DNA of 64,000 nucleotides from an uncultured Lactobacillus sp. (lineage in GTDB: Bacteria > Bacillota > Bacilli > Lactobacillales > Lactobacillaceae): the NCBI GenBank assembly GCA_947565635.1, contig CANOGU010000010.1, positions 1 to 64,000 on the forward strand, given 5' to 3'. Each line of letters starts with the position of its first letter. Position 1 is the first letter of the stretch. The notes under the pieces were generated by a model. That model did no database searches, was not told where the DNA came from, and saw only the letters and a list, made by a program, of their open reading frames with translations. Positions 44,953 through 54,543 of the stretch are shown here, one piece after another. The position numbers were made by a program, and so were the translations under genes.

Positions 44953-46326
44953 TTATTCTTCTGCATGTTTGACTTTAGGTAAGTTAGATAACTTGTGATA
45001 ATTCATCTGAATTCTTAAAGCTGCGTAAATTGGTTTTCCACCTAAGAGATCTAACACAAAGTAAGCAATAAAAGTAGTAATCAGCATTGGGAAGATCTGC
45101 TCAACTGACCCAACCATTTCTGTTAAAAGCGTTAAAGCTGTAAAAGGAGCCTTTTCGATTGCACCAAAGTAAGCACACATAGAAGTGACAATGATGATGC
45201 CGTAACAACGCTTAGGGGCAATATTAAAGTGAATCATAATTACTGCAAATACAACGCCCAGAAGTGCTCCTAGAACTAAGATTGGCATAAAAATACCACC
45301 AGGTACAGAGGCACCATAAGAGATCATAGAAAAGATAAAGCGAACAATAAACCAAATTAATGGAAGTAACATTAAACTCAAAGTCCCCATTTGGATATTT
45401 TTCATGAAAATCGGTTCAAAAAGACTAGAAATGAAATCATGAGAACCGCCAAGTAAAGTTGCATTCCATAAACCAATTGGAATTACTAGGAGTAAGGGGA
45501 TGATACTGTGATAAATCTTAGGTATCTTAGTAAGTTTTGAATAAACTGGCTTCAGACTTAAGAGACAATATTGATAGAGATAAGCCAGTAAGCCTAATAC
45601 CACGCCCATAATAGTAACAAACCAATAGGAGGTAAGTGGCAAGGATTTTTCTAAAGGAAGATAAAGGCAGGGCTGAGTACCAAAAAAGAATAGTGTCATT
45701 AAGTCGGAAGACATAGCGGCAGCTAGGGCCGTCAAAACTTCTTTGGGTGTAAAGTTAAAGGTTATTTCTTCTACTAGAAAGAAAACCCCAGCTAAAGGAG
45801 CTGAAAAAGCTGCACTAAGGCCAGCCGCTATACCGCAGCCTTGCAGGCGCTTAAGATCATCCGGATCGGCATGGAAAAGATTTTCACCAAAAGCTTGCCC
45901 CACCATTGCACCCATTTGAATACAAGGACCTTCACGTCCTAAAAATAGACCGGGACAAATTGCAAGGAGTCCACCTACATATTTTCGCCATAAAATGCTC
46001 CACCAATTCATCTTGTTTTCATTAAGCATTACAGCTTCAACTTGAGGTACACCAGAACCAGTAATGTTATTCAACACGGGTTTAATGACTTGACCAAGGA
46101 TAAAAACAATTAATAAAGTAGCAATAACATACGGAATTAAGTAGATTGGCTTTTGACGCATTAAAGGATAAATGAAAAAGAGAAATTTCATTGTGTGGTC
46201 AATAATCCATCGAAATGTACCAACAATTAGGCCCGTTATCATTCCAATCATAATCCCTTGTAAGAAAATAAAGAAAAAGTTTGATGTAAACGGCTTAGCT
46301 AAGACCTGCTTGGCAGTTTTAATCAT
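44953..46326 (-). CDS. ClC-family chloride transporter
   Basis: A 457-residue ClC protein: TGSGVPQVEAVM, GREGPCIQMGAMVG with the gating Glu, a second Glu in FFLVEEITF at the proton-transfer position, PGGIFMPILVLGALLG, and a Tyr in KPIYAAL. Both glutamates suggest Cl-/H+ exchange rather than a channel. No C-terminal CBS domains. Confidence 0.92.
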   Translation of the reverse strand: MIKTAKQVLAKPFTSNFFFIFLQGIMIGMITGLIVGTFRWIIDHTMKFLFFIYPLMRQKPIYLIPYVIATLLIVFILGQVIKPVLNNITGSGVPQVEAVMLNENKMNWWSILWRKYVGGLLAICPGLFLGREGPCIQMGAMVGQAFGENLFHADPDDLKRLQGCGIAAGLSAAFSAPLAGVFFLVEEITFNFTPKEVLTALAAAMSSDLMTLFFFGTQPCLYLPLEKSLPLTSYWFVTIMGVVLGLLAYLYQYCLLSLKPVYSKLTKIPKIYHSIIPLLLVIPIGLWNATLLGGSHDFISSLFEPIFMKNIQMGTLSLMLLPLIWFIVRFIFSMISYGASVPGGIFMPILVLGALLGVVFAVIMIHFNIAPKRCYGIIIVTSMCAYFGAIEKAPFTALTLLTEMVGSVEQIFPMLITTFIAYFVLDLLGGKPIYAALRIQMNYHKLSNLPKVKHAEE

Positions 46327-46395
46327 TTCTTCACCAGCTTTCTAAAAATTACTTATTAAGTTTAGTTTACATCAATTAATATTTAAGCCAATAAA

Positions 46396-46424
46396 AATAA
46401 CGATAGCTGTTTGACATCGTTATT
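46396..46424 (-). terminator. Terminator of guaC
   Basis: AATAACGAT / ATCGTTATT stem with a T-rich tail on the minus strand, just after guaC. Confidence 0.65.
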
Positions 46425-46427
46425 GAT

Positions 46428-47420
46428 TTACTTATCGCCATCAAAAATAGAAGATTTTACAATAACATAATCTACTACACGGATTGCACTTAGATCTTTA
46501 CCACCAGCATAGGAGATTGAAGATTGTAAATCTTCCTGCATTTCACGCAAGGTATCCTTAATAGAACCACGGTAGGGAACTAACATCTGCTTTCCTTCAA
46601 CATTACGGTAAGCTCCTTTTTGAACCTCGGAGGCTGAACCCCAGTATTGCTTGTATCTCTTACCATCAATTGTAATTAAGTTGCCGGGAGATTCTTCATG
46701 TCCTGCAAATAGAGATCCAATCATTACCATTGAAGCGCCAAAGCGAACAGACTTGGCAATGTCACCGTTGTGGCGAATACCACCGTCAGCGATCAATGGC
46801 TTTCTGGCTGCTTTAGAACACATTCTAAGTGCTGCTAATTGCCAGCCTCCGGTACCAAAGCCAGTTTTTAACTTAGTAATACATGCTCTACCAGGGCCTA
46901 CGCCGACTTTAGTTGCATCAGCTCCAGCGTTTTCTAATTCACGAACTGCTTCAGGAGTTGCAATGTTGCCAGCTGTTAAAAATGTATCAGGCAACTTATC
47001 TTTAATGTATTTAATCATCTTAATTACATAATCTGAATGACCGTGAGCTACGTCGATTGTAATATATTCAGGAATAATCTTTTCTTTAGCTAAGTAGTCA
47101 ATAAAGTCATATTCGCTATCTTTAATTCCAACTGAAATTGAGGCAAATAAACCTTTATCATGCATCGTTTTAATAAAATCAGCTCGTTTTTCTGGATAAA
47201 AACGGTGCATTACATAATAATACCCATTTTCTGCTAGCCAAATAGCTAAATCTTCATTAATGACGCTTTCCATGTTTGCTGGAACGACAGGAATTTTAAA
47301 TGTCCGGCTTCCAAATTTAACACTAGTGTCAGCTTCCTTACGGCTTTTAATGATGCATTTATTCGGTACAAGTTGAATATCATCATAATCGAAGGCTTCC
47401 ATACTAAAGTAATTGCTCAT
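46428..47420 (-). CDS. guaC: GMP reductase
   Basis: A 330-residue (beta/alpha)8 enzyme that turns GMP into IMP with [21 protein letters not shown], the catalytic-cysteine loop [20 protein letters not shown], and [19 protein letters not shown]. It lacks the CBS insert of IMP dehydrogenase. GAGG precedes the ATG. Divergent from purA. Confidence 0.95.
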   Translation of the reverse strand: MSNYFSMEAFDYDDIQLVPNKCIIKSRKEADTSVKFGSRTFKIPVVPANMESVINEDLAIWLAENGYYYVMHRFYPEKRADFIKTMHDKGLFASISVGIKDSEYDFIDYLAKEKIIPEYITIDVAHGHSDYVIKMIKYIKDKLPDTFLTAGNIATPEAVRELENAGADATKVGVGPGRACITKLKTGFGTGGWQLAALRMCSKAARKPLIADGGIRHNGDIAKSVRFGASMVMIGSLFAGHEESPGNLITIDGKRYKQYWGSASEVQKGAYRNVEGKQMLVPYRGSIKDTLREMQEDLQSSISYAGGKDLSAIRVVDYVIVKSSIFDGDK

Positions 47421-47458
47421 GTAATATACCTCATGCTTTTTTTAAAACTACATGAGTT

Positions 47459-47487
47459 AATATACGGGGGTTGTTAGGTAAAGTCAA
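47459..47487 (-). promoter_or_regulatory. Promoter of guaC
   Basis: Read on the minus strand: TTGACT (47487-47482), a 17-bp spacer, TATATT (47464-47459). The 5' untranslated region contains CTCATG/CATGAG arms (47430-47435, 47451-47456) that cover the ribosome binding site. Confidence 0.75.
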
Positions 47488-47524
47488 GAGCAAAAATGAA
47501 TGTTTATTTTATTAGTTATTAAAA

Positions 47525-47567
47525 ACGTTCGGAAATAATTGACTATTGAAGCTTAGATTGTTAAACT
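47525..47567 (+). promoter_or_regulatory. Possible PurR box and promoter of purA
   Basis: ACGTTCGGAAAT (47525-47536) resembles the inverted PurBox (AWWGTTCGGWWWT) with one mismatch. It abuts a promoter TTGACT (47539-47544), 17-bp spacer, TAAACT (47562-47567). PurR control of purA is known in Bacillus; here it is suggested by the motif and position. Confidence 0.5.
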
Positions 47568-47610
47568 AGTCTTCGGTTTTAAGAAAATGATTTTTATGAG
47601 GTGAAATCAA

Positions 47611-48900
47611 ATGACAGCAATAGCAGTTGTAGGTAGTCAATGGGGCGACGAAGGAAAGGGTAAAATTACTGATTTCTTAAGTAAAGAAGCAGCAATGGCT
47701 GTTCGTTCAAATGGTGGTAATAATGCCGGCCATACAATTGAAATCGGTGATAAGACTTTCAAAATGCGCCTAATTCCATCTGGAATTTTTGCTGCTAAGA
47801 AGGGTGCTATAATTGGTAATGGTGTAGTTATCAATCCAGAAGTAATGTTCGGAGAATTAGATAACCTTGAAAAAGAAGGTATCGACATCAGCGGCTTGAA
47901 GATTTCTAACCGCGCACACATTATTATGCCTTACCACATTTTACAAGATACTTATCAAGAAGAAGCAAAGGGTGACAAGAAGATCGGAACTACCAAGAAT
48001 GGTATCGGTCCTTGTTACATGGATAAGGCTTCAAGAATTGGTATTCGTGTTTGCGATTTACTTGAAAGAGATACTTTTGAAGAAAAATTACGTACTAATT
48101 TAGCTGAAAAGAATGCTTTATTTACTAAGGTTTATAACAAGCCTGCACTCAAGTTTGAAGATATTTTTGAAAAATATCTTGAATACGGTCAAAAGATGAA
48201 GAAATACGTTACTGATACTTCAGTAGTAGTTAATGATGCGTTAGATAAGAATGAAAAAGTTTTATTCGAAGGTGCGCAAGGTGTAATGCTTGATATTGAT
48301 GAAGGAACTTACCCATACGTAACTTCCTCAAATACTATTTCAGGCGGAATTGCTTCTGGTATCGGAATGGGTGCTAATCGCTTAAATACTGTAATTGGTG
48401 TCTGCAAGGCTTATACTACTCGTGTTGGTGAAGGTCCATTCCCAACTGAATTATTGGATGAAGTTGGCGATCGCATTCGTGAAACTGCTCATGAATATGG
48501 TACTGTTACTGGTCGTCCACGTCGTGTTGGTTGGTTTGACTCAGTAGCTCTTCGTCACGCAAAACGTGTTGCTGGTATCAATGCCTTAAGTTTGAACTTA
48601 TTAGATGTATTTTCTGGTTTTGAGAAGATTAAGATTGCTACCGCTTATGAACTTGATGGTAAGAAGATTGACTACTACCCAGCAAGTTTGAAAGAATTAT
48701 ACAGATGTAAACCTGTTTATGAAGAACTACCTGCTTGGGATGAAGATATTACTAATGTAAAGACATGGGAAGACTTGCCAGAAAACGCTAAGAAGTTCTT
48801 GAACCGCGTTTCTGAATTAGTTGGTGTTCCTTTAGTTACTGTTTCAGTTGGTCCAGATCGTGAACAAACTATTGTTTTGAAGAATCCATGGGAAATGTAA
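47611..48900 (+). CDS. purA: Adenylosuccinate synthetase
   Basis: A 429-residue GTP-dependent enzyme for the first step from IMP to [32 protein letters not shown] and [22 protein letters not shown] precedes the ATG. Followed 3 bp later by purB, which does the second step. Confidence 0.98.
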   Translation: MTAIAVVGSQWGDEGKGKITDFLSKEAAMAVRSNGGNNAGHTIEIGDKTFKMRLIPSGIFAAKKGAIIGNGVVINPEVMFGELDNLEKEGIDISGLKISNRAHIIMPYHILQDTYQEEAKGDKKIGTTKNGIGPCYMDKASRIGIRVCDLLERDTFEEKLRTNLAEKNALFTKVYNKPALKFEDIFEKYLEYGQKMKKYVTDTSVVVNDALDKNEKVLFEGAQGVMLDIDEGTYPYVTSSNTISGGIASGIGMGANRLNTVIGVCKAYTTRVGEGPFPTELLDEVGDRIRETAHEYGTVTGRPRRVGWFDSVALRHAKRVAGINALSLNLLDVFSGFEKIKIATAYELDGKKIDYYPASLKELYRCKPVYEELPAWDEDITNVKTWEDLPENAKKFLNRVSELVGVPLVTVSVGPDREQTIVLKNPWEM

Positions 48901-48903
48901 TTT

Positions 48904-50199
48904 ATGCTTGAACGTTATACTCGTCCAGAAATGGGCAAAATTTGGTCGTTAGGAAATAAATATAATGCTTGGCTAAAAGTTGAAATTGCGGCGACTAATG
49001 CATGGGCAGAACTGGGTGAAGTTCCTGCTGAAGACGCTAAGAAGATTGCTGACAATGCTTCTTTTACAGTAGAGCGTGTTAGTGAATTAGAAGCTATTAC
49101 TCACCACGATGTGGTTGCGTTTACTAGAACAGTTTCTGAAAGCTTAGGAGAAGAAAAGAAGTGGGTTCACTTCGGCTTAACTTCAACCGACGTTGTAGAT
49201 ACTGCACAAGGCTATATCTTAAAGCAAGCTAATGAGATCATTTTGAAAGACTTAGAGGCTTTAAAAGAAACTATTGCAGACAAGGCTAGAAAATACAAAT
49301 ACACTGTTGAAATGGGCCGTACTCACGGTGTTCAAGCAGAACCAACTACTTTTGGTTTGAAGCTTGCTCGCTGGTATGCGGAAATTAATCGTGACATTGA
49401 ACGCTTTAAAGCAGCCGCTAAAGATGTTGAATCTGGTAAGATTTCTGGAGCTGTTGGTACTTTTGCTAATGTCCCACCAGCAGTTGAAACTAGCGTTTTA
49501 AAGCAGCTAGGTTTAACTCAGCAACCAGTTACTAGTCAGGTTTTGCCAAGAGACTTACATGCCTACTACATTGCTACGATTGCTTTAATTGCTACAAGTA
49601 TTGAAAATTGGGCAACAGAAATTCGCGGTTTGCAACGTAGTGAAATTCATGAAGTTGAAGAACACTTTAGAGCTGGTCAAAAAGGCTCCTCTGCAATGCC
49701 TCACAAGCATAATCCAATTGGTTCAGAAAACCTCTGCGGTATGGCTCGAGTAATGCGTGGCTTTATGGTGCCAGCTTATGAAGATGTGGCTTTATGGCAT
49801 GAGAGAGATATTTCTCATTCAAGTGCAGAGCGTGTAATTTTACCTGATGCAACAATTGGAATTGATTACATGTTGAATCGTTTTAACCGCATTTTAACCA
49901 ACCTTGATGTTTTCCCAGAAACAATGCTCAAGAATATGGATCGTACTTATGGTTTGATTTATTCACAACGTGTGCTATTGAAGTTAATTGATGAGGCAGG
50001 CTTATCACGCGAAAAAGCTTATGACATGGTTCAAAAATTAGCTAATAAGTCATGGCAAGAGCAAACTTCATTTAGAAAGCTAATTGAAGATAGTGAAGTT
50101 ATGAATTACTTGTCTGAAGACGATTTAGATGATGCATTTGATTATCATTATCACTTGAAGCATGTAGATGAGATTTTTGAAAAATGTGGTTTAGATTAG
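48904..50199 (+). CDS. purB: Adenylosuccinate lyase
   Basis: A 431-residue fumarase-superfamily lyase: signature [19 protein letters not shown], catalytic region [15 protein letters not shown]-terminus [14 protein letters not shown]. Co-transcribed with purA. Confidence 0.98.
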   Translation: MLERYTRPEMGKIWSLGNKYNAWLKVEIAATNAWAELGEVPAEDAKKIADNASFTVERVSELEAITHHDVVAFTRTVSESLGEEKKWVHFGLTSTDVVDTAQGYILKQANEIILKDLEALKETIADKARKYKYTVEMGRTHGVQAEPTTFGLKLARWYAEINRDIERFKAAAKDVESGKISGAVGTFANVPPAVETSVLKQLGLTQQPVTSQVLPRDLHAYYIATIALIATSIENWATEIRGLQRSEIHEVEEHFRAGQKGSSAMPHKHNPIGSENLCGMARVMRGFMVPAYEDVALWHERDISHSSAERVILPDATIGIDYMLNRFNRILTNLDVFPETMLKNMDRTYGLIYSQRVLLKLIDEAGLSREKAYDMVQKLANKSWQEQTSFRKLIEDSEVMNYLSEDDLDDAFDYHYHLKHVDEIFEKCGLD

Positions 50200-50209
50200 G
50201 ATAGAAACT

Positions 50210-50254
50210 AAAACGTTTTGTTGGATATAATTATGTCTGACAGAACGTTTTTTA
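50210..50254 (+). terminator. Terminator of purA-purB
   Basis: AAAACGTTTTGT / ACAGAACGTTTT stem (50210-50221, 50240-50251) followed by Ts. Confidence 0.75.
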
Positions 50255-50276
50255 TTTTGGATAAGGAGAAGATTTA

Positions 50277-50303
50277 GTGATCAAACACCACCAAGTCTAT
50301 TAA
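50277..50303 (+). pseudogene. Eight-codon ORF remnant at the left edge of the island
   Basis: AAGGAGAAGATTTA precedes GTG 50277, which reads MIKHHQVY then TAA. The good ribosome binding site with so short a frame suggests the start of a gene cut off when the downstream island arrived, or a chance small ORF. Confidence 0.3.
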
Positions 50304-50305
50304 AA

Positions 50306-50347
50306 AAGAGTTTGAAATCCTAAAAAATTATAAGATTTCAAACTCTT
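50306..50347 (-). terminator. Terminator at the end of the NRPS-like operon
   Basis: AAGAGTTTGAAATC / GATTTCAAACTCTT, a perfect 14-bp stem with T-run on the minus strand, 36 bp after the MFS stop codon. Confidence 0.85.
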
Positions 50348-50382
50348 ACGATGATATATTTTTATTGATATAGTAAATTGAC

Positions 50383-51609
50383 CTATGATTTACTACTATC
50401 TAATTCTTTAAGTACGTTGTCTTTATTTTTGAAACTAAGCATTAGTAGGGACATCAATGTAACGGCTGATCCGATTATCATAAACATACTACCATTTACT
50501 GCTGATGGAATTAAAGTTATTGTTGCCGTTCCTAAAGGCATGAATAGAATCGCAATTGTAAATACTGTTGAAAAAACGCGACCAAGGTATTCATCAGCTA
50601 CGTTTTCCTGAATTCTACTTACAAAATGGATATTATATGCAGTTAAAAAAAACATAAAGGTTAAGTTGCCTATATATGCTATTAACATAGATACTGAAAA
50701 GAATGTAGGAAGTGCAATACACATTATTCCTGTTCCACTAAATCCTAGCAATAATAATAAAGTCTTTCGAGTATTTGATGTGAATTTAGATAGAAAGGCT
50801 CCTAGAATAGCACCGACAGCACCATAAAATAATAATTTTGAATATACTTCTTGGTTCTTGAAAATAACATTCGAAAATGGAAGTAGGAAATTATAAAATG
50901 ACAGGAAAAAATTAACAGCAGCAGATAAAATTAATAATTCAAATAATTCACGGTTAGAAATAATGTATTTTAATCCGTCTTTTATGTCATTAAATAATTT
51001 AGAAATAGATTTTTTAACAGTAACCTTATCGGCTTTATCTTTATTCTCAACATCTTCCATAATTGTTAGAACTGCTAAAAATGATCCAGCAAAGCTAAAA
51101 CCATTTACCAATAAAGCTACTCTAATTCCGAATGTATAATAAATAAAGTATGTAAATATTGGTGACAAGACGCTCAATATCTGTAGAAGAGTTTCGACTG
51201 AAGAATTAAATGATAATACCTTATCAGATTTAAGGGCTTGAGGAACAATAGACTTAAATGCAGTGCTTGAGAAGGAATATGTTATCGCTAATAAAATATT
51301 GGCGATGATTATACAGTAGAGCAATACTTGATTATTCCCGATTAACGAAACCAAAATACAAATTAAGGCACTGATAAAATCTGTCACTAATAAGATTTTT
51401 TTTCTATCTGTACGATCTGCTATTGCCCCTGCTATAGGATTGAATATTATTGAAATAATGGTTTCCGAAATTTGATATATGCCTAAATATTTATGCCCTA
51501 GGATTCCCATTGTGGCAATCCAAACACTATTAGCATAATCATAAGTTACATTTCCTACTTGATCTAACAGTCTACTAATTATTAATTTTGCATAGTTATG
51601 TTTCTTCAA
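50383..51609 (-). CDS. MFS exporter of the NRPS-like cluster
   Basis: A 408-residue, 12-segment transporter of the MFS_3/EntS-like type (IAGAIADRTDRKKILLVTDFISA is the conserved loop 2-3). This type exports siderophores and other small products. The start codon is TTG, with GGAGGG 5 nt upstream; no ATG fits. It is last in the minus-strand operon, 16 bp after the NRPS-like gene, so export of the product is the likely role. Confidence 0.82.
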   Translation of the reverse strand: MKKHNYAKLIISRLLDQVGNVTYDYANSVWIATMGILGHKYLGIYQISETIISIIFNPIAGAIADRTDRKKILLVTDFISALICILVSLIGNNQVLLYCIIIANILLAITYSFSSTAFKSIVPQALKSDKVLSFNSSVETLLQILSVLSPIFTYFIYYTFGIRVALLVNGFSFAGSFLAVLTIMEDVENKDKADKVTVKKSISKLFNDIKDGLKYIISNRELFELLILSAAVNFFLSFYNFLLPFSNVIFKNQEVYSKLLFYGAVGAILGAFLSKFTSNTRKTLLLLLGFSGTGIMCIALPTFFSVSMLIAYIGNLTFMFFLTAYNIHFVSRIQENVADEYLGRVFSTVFTIAILFMPLGTATITLIPSAVNGSMFMIIGSAVTLMSLLMLSFKNKDNVLKELDSSKS

Positions 51610-51625
51610 AAGATCCCTCCTCTAA

Positions 51626-54535
51626 TTATATTTTTAATAACTTTTGTGTAATTGGTACAAATATCAATTCATTACCGCAACTGAAAAATGTACAATACAA
51701 TTTAGTTTTTGAGAAATTCTCTAGTGAATATTGCTGCTTTACTAATTTCGTTATAGTTTTATCTAAGTCTTTTTCACGCACCGCTCCCAAAAAGTTATTG
51801 CTGAATTTTAGATTATCATCTAAATAGAATTCATATTTCTTAAGATCTTTTGAAATATTAGGATAATTCTTATAAATTGAATTATTCACATTATCGCCTG
51901 TTAAAAAATAGCTGTAGATCTTGCTGAACGATTTTTTAAACATCGATTCGTTTTCATCAACTTTATATATAAAAGGAATTGTAGTATGAATATCACCGAA
52001 AGTAGATGTGAAGTGTTCTTTATTAAATTCCCGTAAGTTAATAATTGTAGATCCGGAAACAATCTTGCGGTCTTGAGATTTACATAATAATTTTGAAAGA
52101 ATGTAATTTCCAAATACAATATTGTCAAACTGCTTTTTATATGGGGTCTTTACTTTAAAATAGTTTTTTTCTGGATCATAAACTTTTGAAAAGAAATCGT
52201 TTGTTGTTACGTTTTTAAATCCTTGAATAAATACTTTTTCTAAAGTATCTTCTGAACCATGTTCATTAATAAATTTTACAAAATCAGAAAACGAAGGACT
52301 ATTTTCTAGAGTTTCTCCATTAGCTACGCTAATAATATCTTTTTCAATGATCCCAAGCGAAGATTGATCTGCAATTAAGTGATTAATGAAAAAGTGCAAT
52401 TCATTCTGAACATCATCGAAATAAACTTCCCATAATAACTTGTTATAAATAACGTTTTTTAAGTCGGTAATAATATTTTCTTTTAAATTATGCAACAAAG
52501 AAGAGGAAATTACGGGAATTTTATGCTCATAAGGTGCAAAAATATTTAACTTATTGTCTTTATGAATAATAGTTCTTAATAATTCATTTTTTTCAATAAC
52601 TTTATATAGGACATTTTCAACTTTTAAAATGTTATTTATGTTTTTAGGCAAAGTAACTTTTACTTCTAGTACTTGTTTAAAGTTATCAACTATGTAAGAC
52701 TTTTGTAAATAATAAGAATCTTTATAGGATGATTTTCCTTGCTTGAGAATAAAATTATTTAAGTCTCTAATATTTTTTAAATTAGAATATTGATTTTGCT
52801 TTTGTGAGGTTGTTAAAGCTGTTGAATGTGGGGCTATATTTTTTATTACTGAAGAATCCAATACTTTTCTTATTTCTCTAATTGTTTGCGCTTTTTTTAT
52901 AAAGTCTTCTGGTAAATCAACTTGGTATTGTTCCTCAAGTGCTACAATAATTTCAATTTGAGTTAATGAGTCCATTTGAGGTAGAAGCATTAAATTAGTC
53001 GTTTCACCTAGAAAAGGTTCTGCTAAAATTTCGGATATAACATTCTTAATAATACTTTCTTTATTAGAAGTATTTTCACGTGTTGTAATGTTAGAATATT
53101 TTTTCGTGAATTCACTCTTTAAATATTTAGTATCTAACTTATTACTTGCTGTTAGCCTCATTTCAGGAACCTTAATGTAATGATTCGGAATCATGTATGC
53201 TGGTAAATGAAGCTTCATAAATTTCTGCAAAGCTTCAAAGTTGATTTTTTGATCTGAAAAGAGCACTAAGTTATTATCAACTTTTAATACATTAAAGTTT
53301 GTAAACTCGTCCAAATATTTATGTATAACTTGTTCAATTTCTTCTAATTCAATTCTGATTCCATTAATTTTTACCTGTCTATCTTTTCGACCTTGATAAT
53401 ATATAAGACCATTCTTTATAAAACCCAAATCCCCAGTTTTATAATAAGTAGTATTTTCATACGTAATGAACTTTTCGGCAGTTAATTTAGGATTATCAAA
53501 ATATCCTTTACTTACACCTTTACCTCCAATTAATATTTCTCCTTTATTGGGATTGATACCATTAGAATTGTAAAATTTTATCTTTGCTCCTTCTAAGGGC
53601 GTACCAATTGGAACAGTATCAGTTTCTACTGGTGTATCAATAAGATAAGAAGTCGCATAGATTGTGGACTCAGTTGGTCCATAGCAATTTAGGATTCTAG
53701 TTTTAGGTAATAACTCCATTAATTGATTTACAAGGTTTACAGGTAAAGCTTCTCCAGCTAATATAATATTTTTTAACTTTGAGACTTTAATTTTCTTTTT
53801 TGTCATGGAAAGAATAGTTTTCAATGAAGTAGGAGATAGTTCAATGTGTGTTATATCATCATCTACTAAAATATTTTTTAATCTTTTAAATTGTTGAATA
53901 GCTGTGCCCGGGGCAATAAATTGTAATATACCTTTACCAAAAATAAAGGAAAGATTCTCGTGAAATGACACATCAAATTGTGGAGGTGTAGAAATGATAA
54001 ATGTATCATCTTCCCGAAATGGTACAGCTTTGTTCATAATATTCAATAGCCAGTAAAGGTTTTCGAAGCTAACTTGTACCATTTTAGGATTACCTGTTGT
54101 TCCTGATGTTGACAGAATATATGCGATTTCAGATATGCTTGATTGTTTAAAAGATTCGCATGGTGTTTCAGAAAAATCAAATGGGATTTGTTTAATCTGT
54201 TCGAGTTTTTCAGAATAATTGCGTATTAAAATAGTTTTAGTATTAATACGTGATAAAGTGCTTTTAATTCTCTCCGAAGGCGTATTAAAATTAATAGGCA
54301 TGTACACTTTGTTTATTTTCCAACAGGCGATCATCGTTATTAGATAATCTAAATTATCATTAGAGAGAACAGGAATAATTTTATTATTAAACTGCTTATT
54401 TAAATATTCCGCTAAAGAATTGACTTTTTTATCAAATTCTCCATAAGTTAATTTTTCACCTGTATGGGTCTTTAACATAGTTTGGTAAAATCGTTCTTGA
54501 ACAACTTCATTATATTTTTTTAGCAATTTATTCAT
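51626..54535 (-). CDS. NRPS-like protein: adenylation, carrier, condensation-type domains
   Basis: A 969-residue protein. The adenylation domain (1-480) shows core A3 STSGTTGNPK (about 142-151), FDVS with the amino-group-binding Asp (about 187-190), A5 NCYGPTEST, A7 YKTGDLG, A8 GRKDRQVKINGIRIE and an A10 Lys (NKLDTK, about 465-470). The carrier domain has Ser about 523 in QMDSLTQIE (a degenerate GGDSL). The C-terminal 400 residues resemble a weak condensation domain with NHLIADQ (about 718-724) in place of HHxxxDG. No thioesterase. It would activate an amino acid, hold it as a thioester and condense it with a soluble partner. Confidence 0.85.
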   Translation of the reverse strand: MNKLLKKYNEVVQERFYQTMLKTHTGEKLTYGEFDKKVNSLAEYLNKQFNNKIIPVLSNDNLDYLITMIACWKINKVYMPINFNTPSERIKSTLSRINTKTILIRNYSEKLEQIKQIPFDFSETPCESFKQSSISEIAYILSTSGTTGNPKMVQVSFENLYWLLNIMNKAVPFREDDTFIISTPPQFDVSFHENLSFIFGKGILQFIAPGTAIQQFKRLKNILVDDDITHIELSPTSLKTILSMTKKKIKVSKLKNIILAGEALPVNLVNQLMELLPKTRILNCYGPTESTIYATSYLIDTPVETDTVPIGTPLEGAKIKFYNSNGINPNKGEILIGGKGVSKGYFDNPKLTAEKFITYENTTYYKTGDLGFIKNGLIYYQGRKDRQVKINGIRIELEEIEQVIHKYLDEFTNFNVLKVDNNLVLFSDQKINFEALQKFMKLHLPAYMIPNHYIKVPEMRLTASNKLDTKYLKSEFTKKYSNITTRENTSNKESIIKNVISEILAEPFLGETTNLMLLPQMDSLTQIEIIVALEEQYQVDLPEDFIKKAQTIREIRKVLDSSVIKNIAPHSTALTTSQKQNQYSNLKNIRDLNNFILKQGKSSYKDSYYLQKSYIVDNFKQVLEVKVTLPKNINNILKVENVLYKVIEKNELLRTIIHKDNKLNIFAPYEHKIPVISSSLLHNLKENIITDLKNVIYNKLLWEVYFDDVQNELHFFINHLIADQSSLGIIEKDIISVANGETLENSPSFSDFVKFINEHGSEDTLEKVFIQGFKNVTTNDFFSKVYDPEKNYFKVKTPYKKQFDNIVFGNYILSKLLCKSQDRKIVSGSTIINLREFNKEHFTSTFGDIHTTIPFIYKVDENESMFKKSFSKIYSYFLTGDNVNNSIYKNYPNISKDLKKYEFYLDDNLKFSNNFLGAVREKDLDKTITKLVKQQYSLENFSKTKLYCTFFSCGNELIFVPITQKLLKI

Positions 54536-54543
54536 TGAATTTA

